32,373 nt of DNA from Alphaproteobacteria bacterium (GTDB lineage Bacteria; Pseudomonadota; Alphaproteobacteria; JABAAW01). Shown here piece by piece: positions 31,230 through 32,373 of the stretch. A model generated the notes under the pieces. That model was given only the letters and a program-made list of their open reading frames with translations. It had not been told where the DNA came from and did no database searches. Where the stretch lies: assembly GCA_014237925.1 (NCBI GenBank), contig JABACB010000001.1, positions 1 to 32,373 of the forward strand, in the 5' to 3' direction. Each line of letters begins with the position of its first letter. Position 1 is the first letter of the stretch. The translations under genes and the position numbers were made by a program.

Positions 31230-32365
31230 TCTCTGTTCCCTTTTGTTCGATTGCACCAGCCGCATAGCAGTTGAAGGTTGCTGTCGGTATCGATCCCGCG
31301 CTTGGATTGAGGAATGATATGCTCTGTCTCCAGCTTCTGAATAGGTCGACGATCTTTGCAACCCGCGCACTGCCCGTTTTGTTCATGGTAGAGAATGTAG
31401 CGTATATTCTTCGATCGTTTTTCAATAGGTGGAGGAATATCTTTTCGATGGTGAATGCCAAGTCCAAAGAGCCCCAGCTCGTTTTCCAATCGTTGAATGA
31501 TAAGATGCGCCGCAAGAGACGATATATCAATTCCGATCCATTGCCTTTTGAGCTCTTCTGCCGCCAGACAAGTTGTTGCGCATCCGCAAAAAGGATCTAA
31601 CACCGTATCGCCTTCGTTGCTCGAAGTTTTGATGATACGACGCAGTATTTCCAAAGGTTTTTGTGTCGGATAGCCCGTGCGCTCCTTGGCGGAGGTCGCC
31701 AGCATGCCAATATGCCACCAGTCCTTGGTGTTGACCAGGGTATATTTTCCCAATCCGTCTCGATCGTCGTAGAGCTTGATATTTTTGTTGCCCGTGTTGT
31801 AGTTGATCCCCATGTAGGATTTTTCTTTTTGAGGATGGAAGGTATAATGCTTGGTTTTTGTGTAGAAAAAAATAGTGTCGTGCTTTTTGGCAAACCATTT
31901 TTTAGAAGCGCCTCCGCTTTTATAAACCCAGGAGATCTCGTTGATAAAACGGTCTGCTCCGAAAACGGCGTCCAGCGTCAACTTCAAGCTGTGGCTCATC
32001 GTCGGGTCGCAGTGGAGGTAGAGCGACCCCGTCGATCTCAACACGCGATGCATCTCCATGATTCTTACCGCCATATAGACAAGGTACGCTTTGTCGCTTT
32101 CTCCATGAAGCAATCCTGTCGTTTCGATAAGGTTATGGAGCGCAGGGTAGGATTCGCCAATCAAGCCTTGCCAAGTTTTGTCGATATCGTTCCAAGTCCA
32201 GCTGTCTTTGAAGGCAGCTCCCGCCGCTTGACTGCCGATGGGAGCTGCGTAGTTATGGTTCTTGTTGAAGGGAGGATCGAAATAAATCAAATCTACGGAT
32301 GCCCCCTCCATCCCTCGCATGATATCGAGGTTGTCGCCGGTAAAGATGGTGCGATTTTCCAGCAC
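31178..32365 (-). CDS. DNA adenine/cytosine-N4 methyltransferase fused to an HNH nuclease domain
   Basis: 395-aa (or slightly longer) protein. It starts RTIFTGDNLDIMRGM, then YFDPPF (catalytic motif IV, D30-P-P-F33). A long target-recognition region follows, then TGYPTQKPLEILRRII and the AdoMet motif LDPFCGCATT (256-265; the usual form is DPFxGSGTT), and IGIDIS. Motif IV before motif I makes it a beta-class N4/N6 amino methyltransferase. The last about 75 residues form an HNH domain: C333-x-x-C336, EHIIP (E348, H349), N363 (SNLQLLCGWCN) and C368-x-x-C371. So one polypeptide has methylation and probable endonuclease modules. The start is GTG 32365 by the family pattern, but the frame stays open to the window edge, so a longer protein is possible. 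The C-terminal codons lie in direct repeat B. Recognition site unknown. Confidence 0.87.
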   Translation of the reverse strand: MLENRTIFTGDNLDIMRGMEGASVDLIYFDPPFNKNHNYAAPIGSQAAGAAFKDSWTWNDIDKTWQGLIGESYPALHNLIETTGLLHGESDKAYLVYMAVRIMEMHRVLRSTGSLYLHCDPTMSHSLKLTLDAVFGADRFINEISWVYKSGGASKKWFAKKHDTIFFYTKTKHYTFHPQKEKSYMGINYNTGNKNIKLYDDRDGLGKYTLVNTKDWWHIGMLATSAKERTGYPTQKPLEILRRIIKTSSNEGDTVLDPFCGCATTCLAAEELKRQWIGIDISSLAAHLIIQRLENELGLFGLGIHHRKDIPPPIEKRSKNIRYILYHEQNGQCAGCKDRRPIQKLETEHIIPQSKRGIDTDSNLQLLCGWCNRTKGNRDMTYLRKRLLEEGLMND

Positions 32366-32373
32366 AAAAACTT

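Overview
The window looks like a chromosomal segment of a high-GC alphaproteobacterium. This is inferred from gene order, not from a database search: trpB-trpA-accD-folC, sdhE-mfd, ileS-lspA-(DUF3035-like lipoprotein), yqaA-dsbB-coq7, a full-length pyruvate carboxylase and a COQ7-type ubiquinone hydroxylase are all combinations familiar from that class. Nearly everything is core metabolism or housekeeping. The clear accessory pieces are a degraded nuclease gene at 2.36-2.69 kb and a DNA methyltransferase-HNH gene with an adjacent recombination scar at 29.7-32.4 kb.

Layout. 1-2.3 kb (+): 3' part of phosphoglycerate kinase, histidinol-phosphatase, an SDR dehydrogenase. 2.36-2.69 kb (+): AT-rich remnant of a PD-(D/E)XK, restriction-endonuclease-like gene. 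2.7-6.2 kb (-): pyruvate carboxylase, divergent from glyoxalase I (+) across a tandem-repeat spacer. 7.0-11.0 kb (-): ileS-lspA-lipoprotein operon, reading away from an MFS gene. 11.1-17.7 kb (+): MFS, yqaA, dsbB, coq7, TPR protein, accA, GNAT, recO. 17.7-18.0 kb (-): small membrane protein. 18.1-26.9 kb (+): trpB, trpA, accD, folC, sdhE, mfd. 26.9-32.4 kb (-): tRNA-Asp, LON-domain protein, ProX-like deacylase, GST, GFA-family protein, an inserted repetitive lipoprotein gene, and an N4/N6 DNA methyltransferase fused to an HNH domain.

The most striking signal is not a gene. The window is full of short tandem arrays, mostly of 6-15 bp units, and each array has its own unit sequence. Two classes stand out. 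(i) Junction arrays, mostly of 13 or 14 bp units, lie over the stop/start junction of adjacent co-directional genes (ileS|lspA, MFS|yqaA, dsbB|coq7, sdhE|mfd, GST|proX, proX|LON). In several of them the unit itself contains ATGA, so the stop codon of the upstream gene falls in one copy and the start of the downstream gene in a later copy, as if an overlapping ATGA junction had been repeatedly duplicated. (ii) In-frame arrays with units that are multiples of three (6, 12, 15 bp) lie inside conserved enzymes (Pgk, PycA, TrpB, AccD, FolC, GNAT, LON protein) and add low-complexity linkers or tails to otherwise normal folds. The choice of unit length by location looks like selection acting on an ongoing short-duplication process.

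The second notable structure is at 29.73-31.23 kb. About 150 bp covering the 3' end of the methyltransferase gene and the 5' end of the GFA-family gene is present twice in direct orientation, and brackets a 1.2 kb segment with a strong promoter and a repetitive lipoprotein-like gene. The arrangement is what single-crossover integration at an ancestral overlapping MTase-GFA junction would leave. The copy next to the methyltransferase keeps a GFA start that is killed by a nonsense codon at codon 7.
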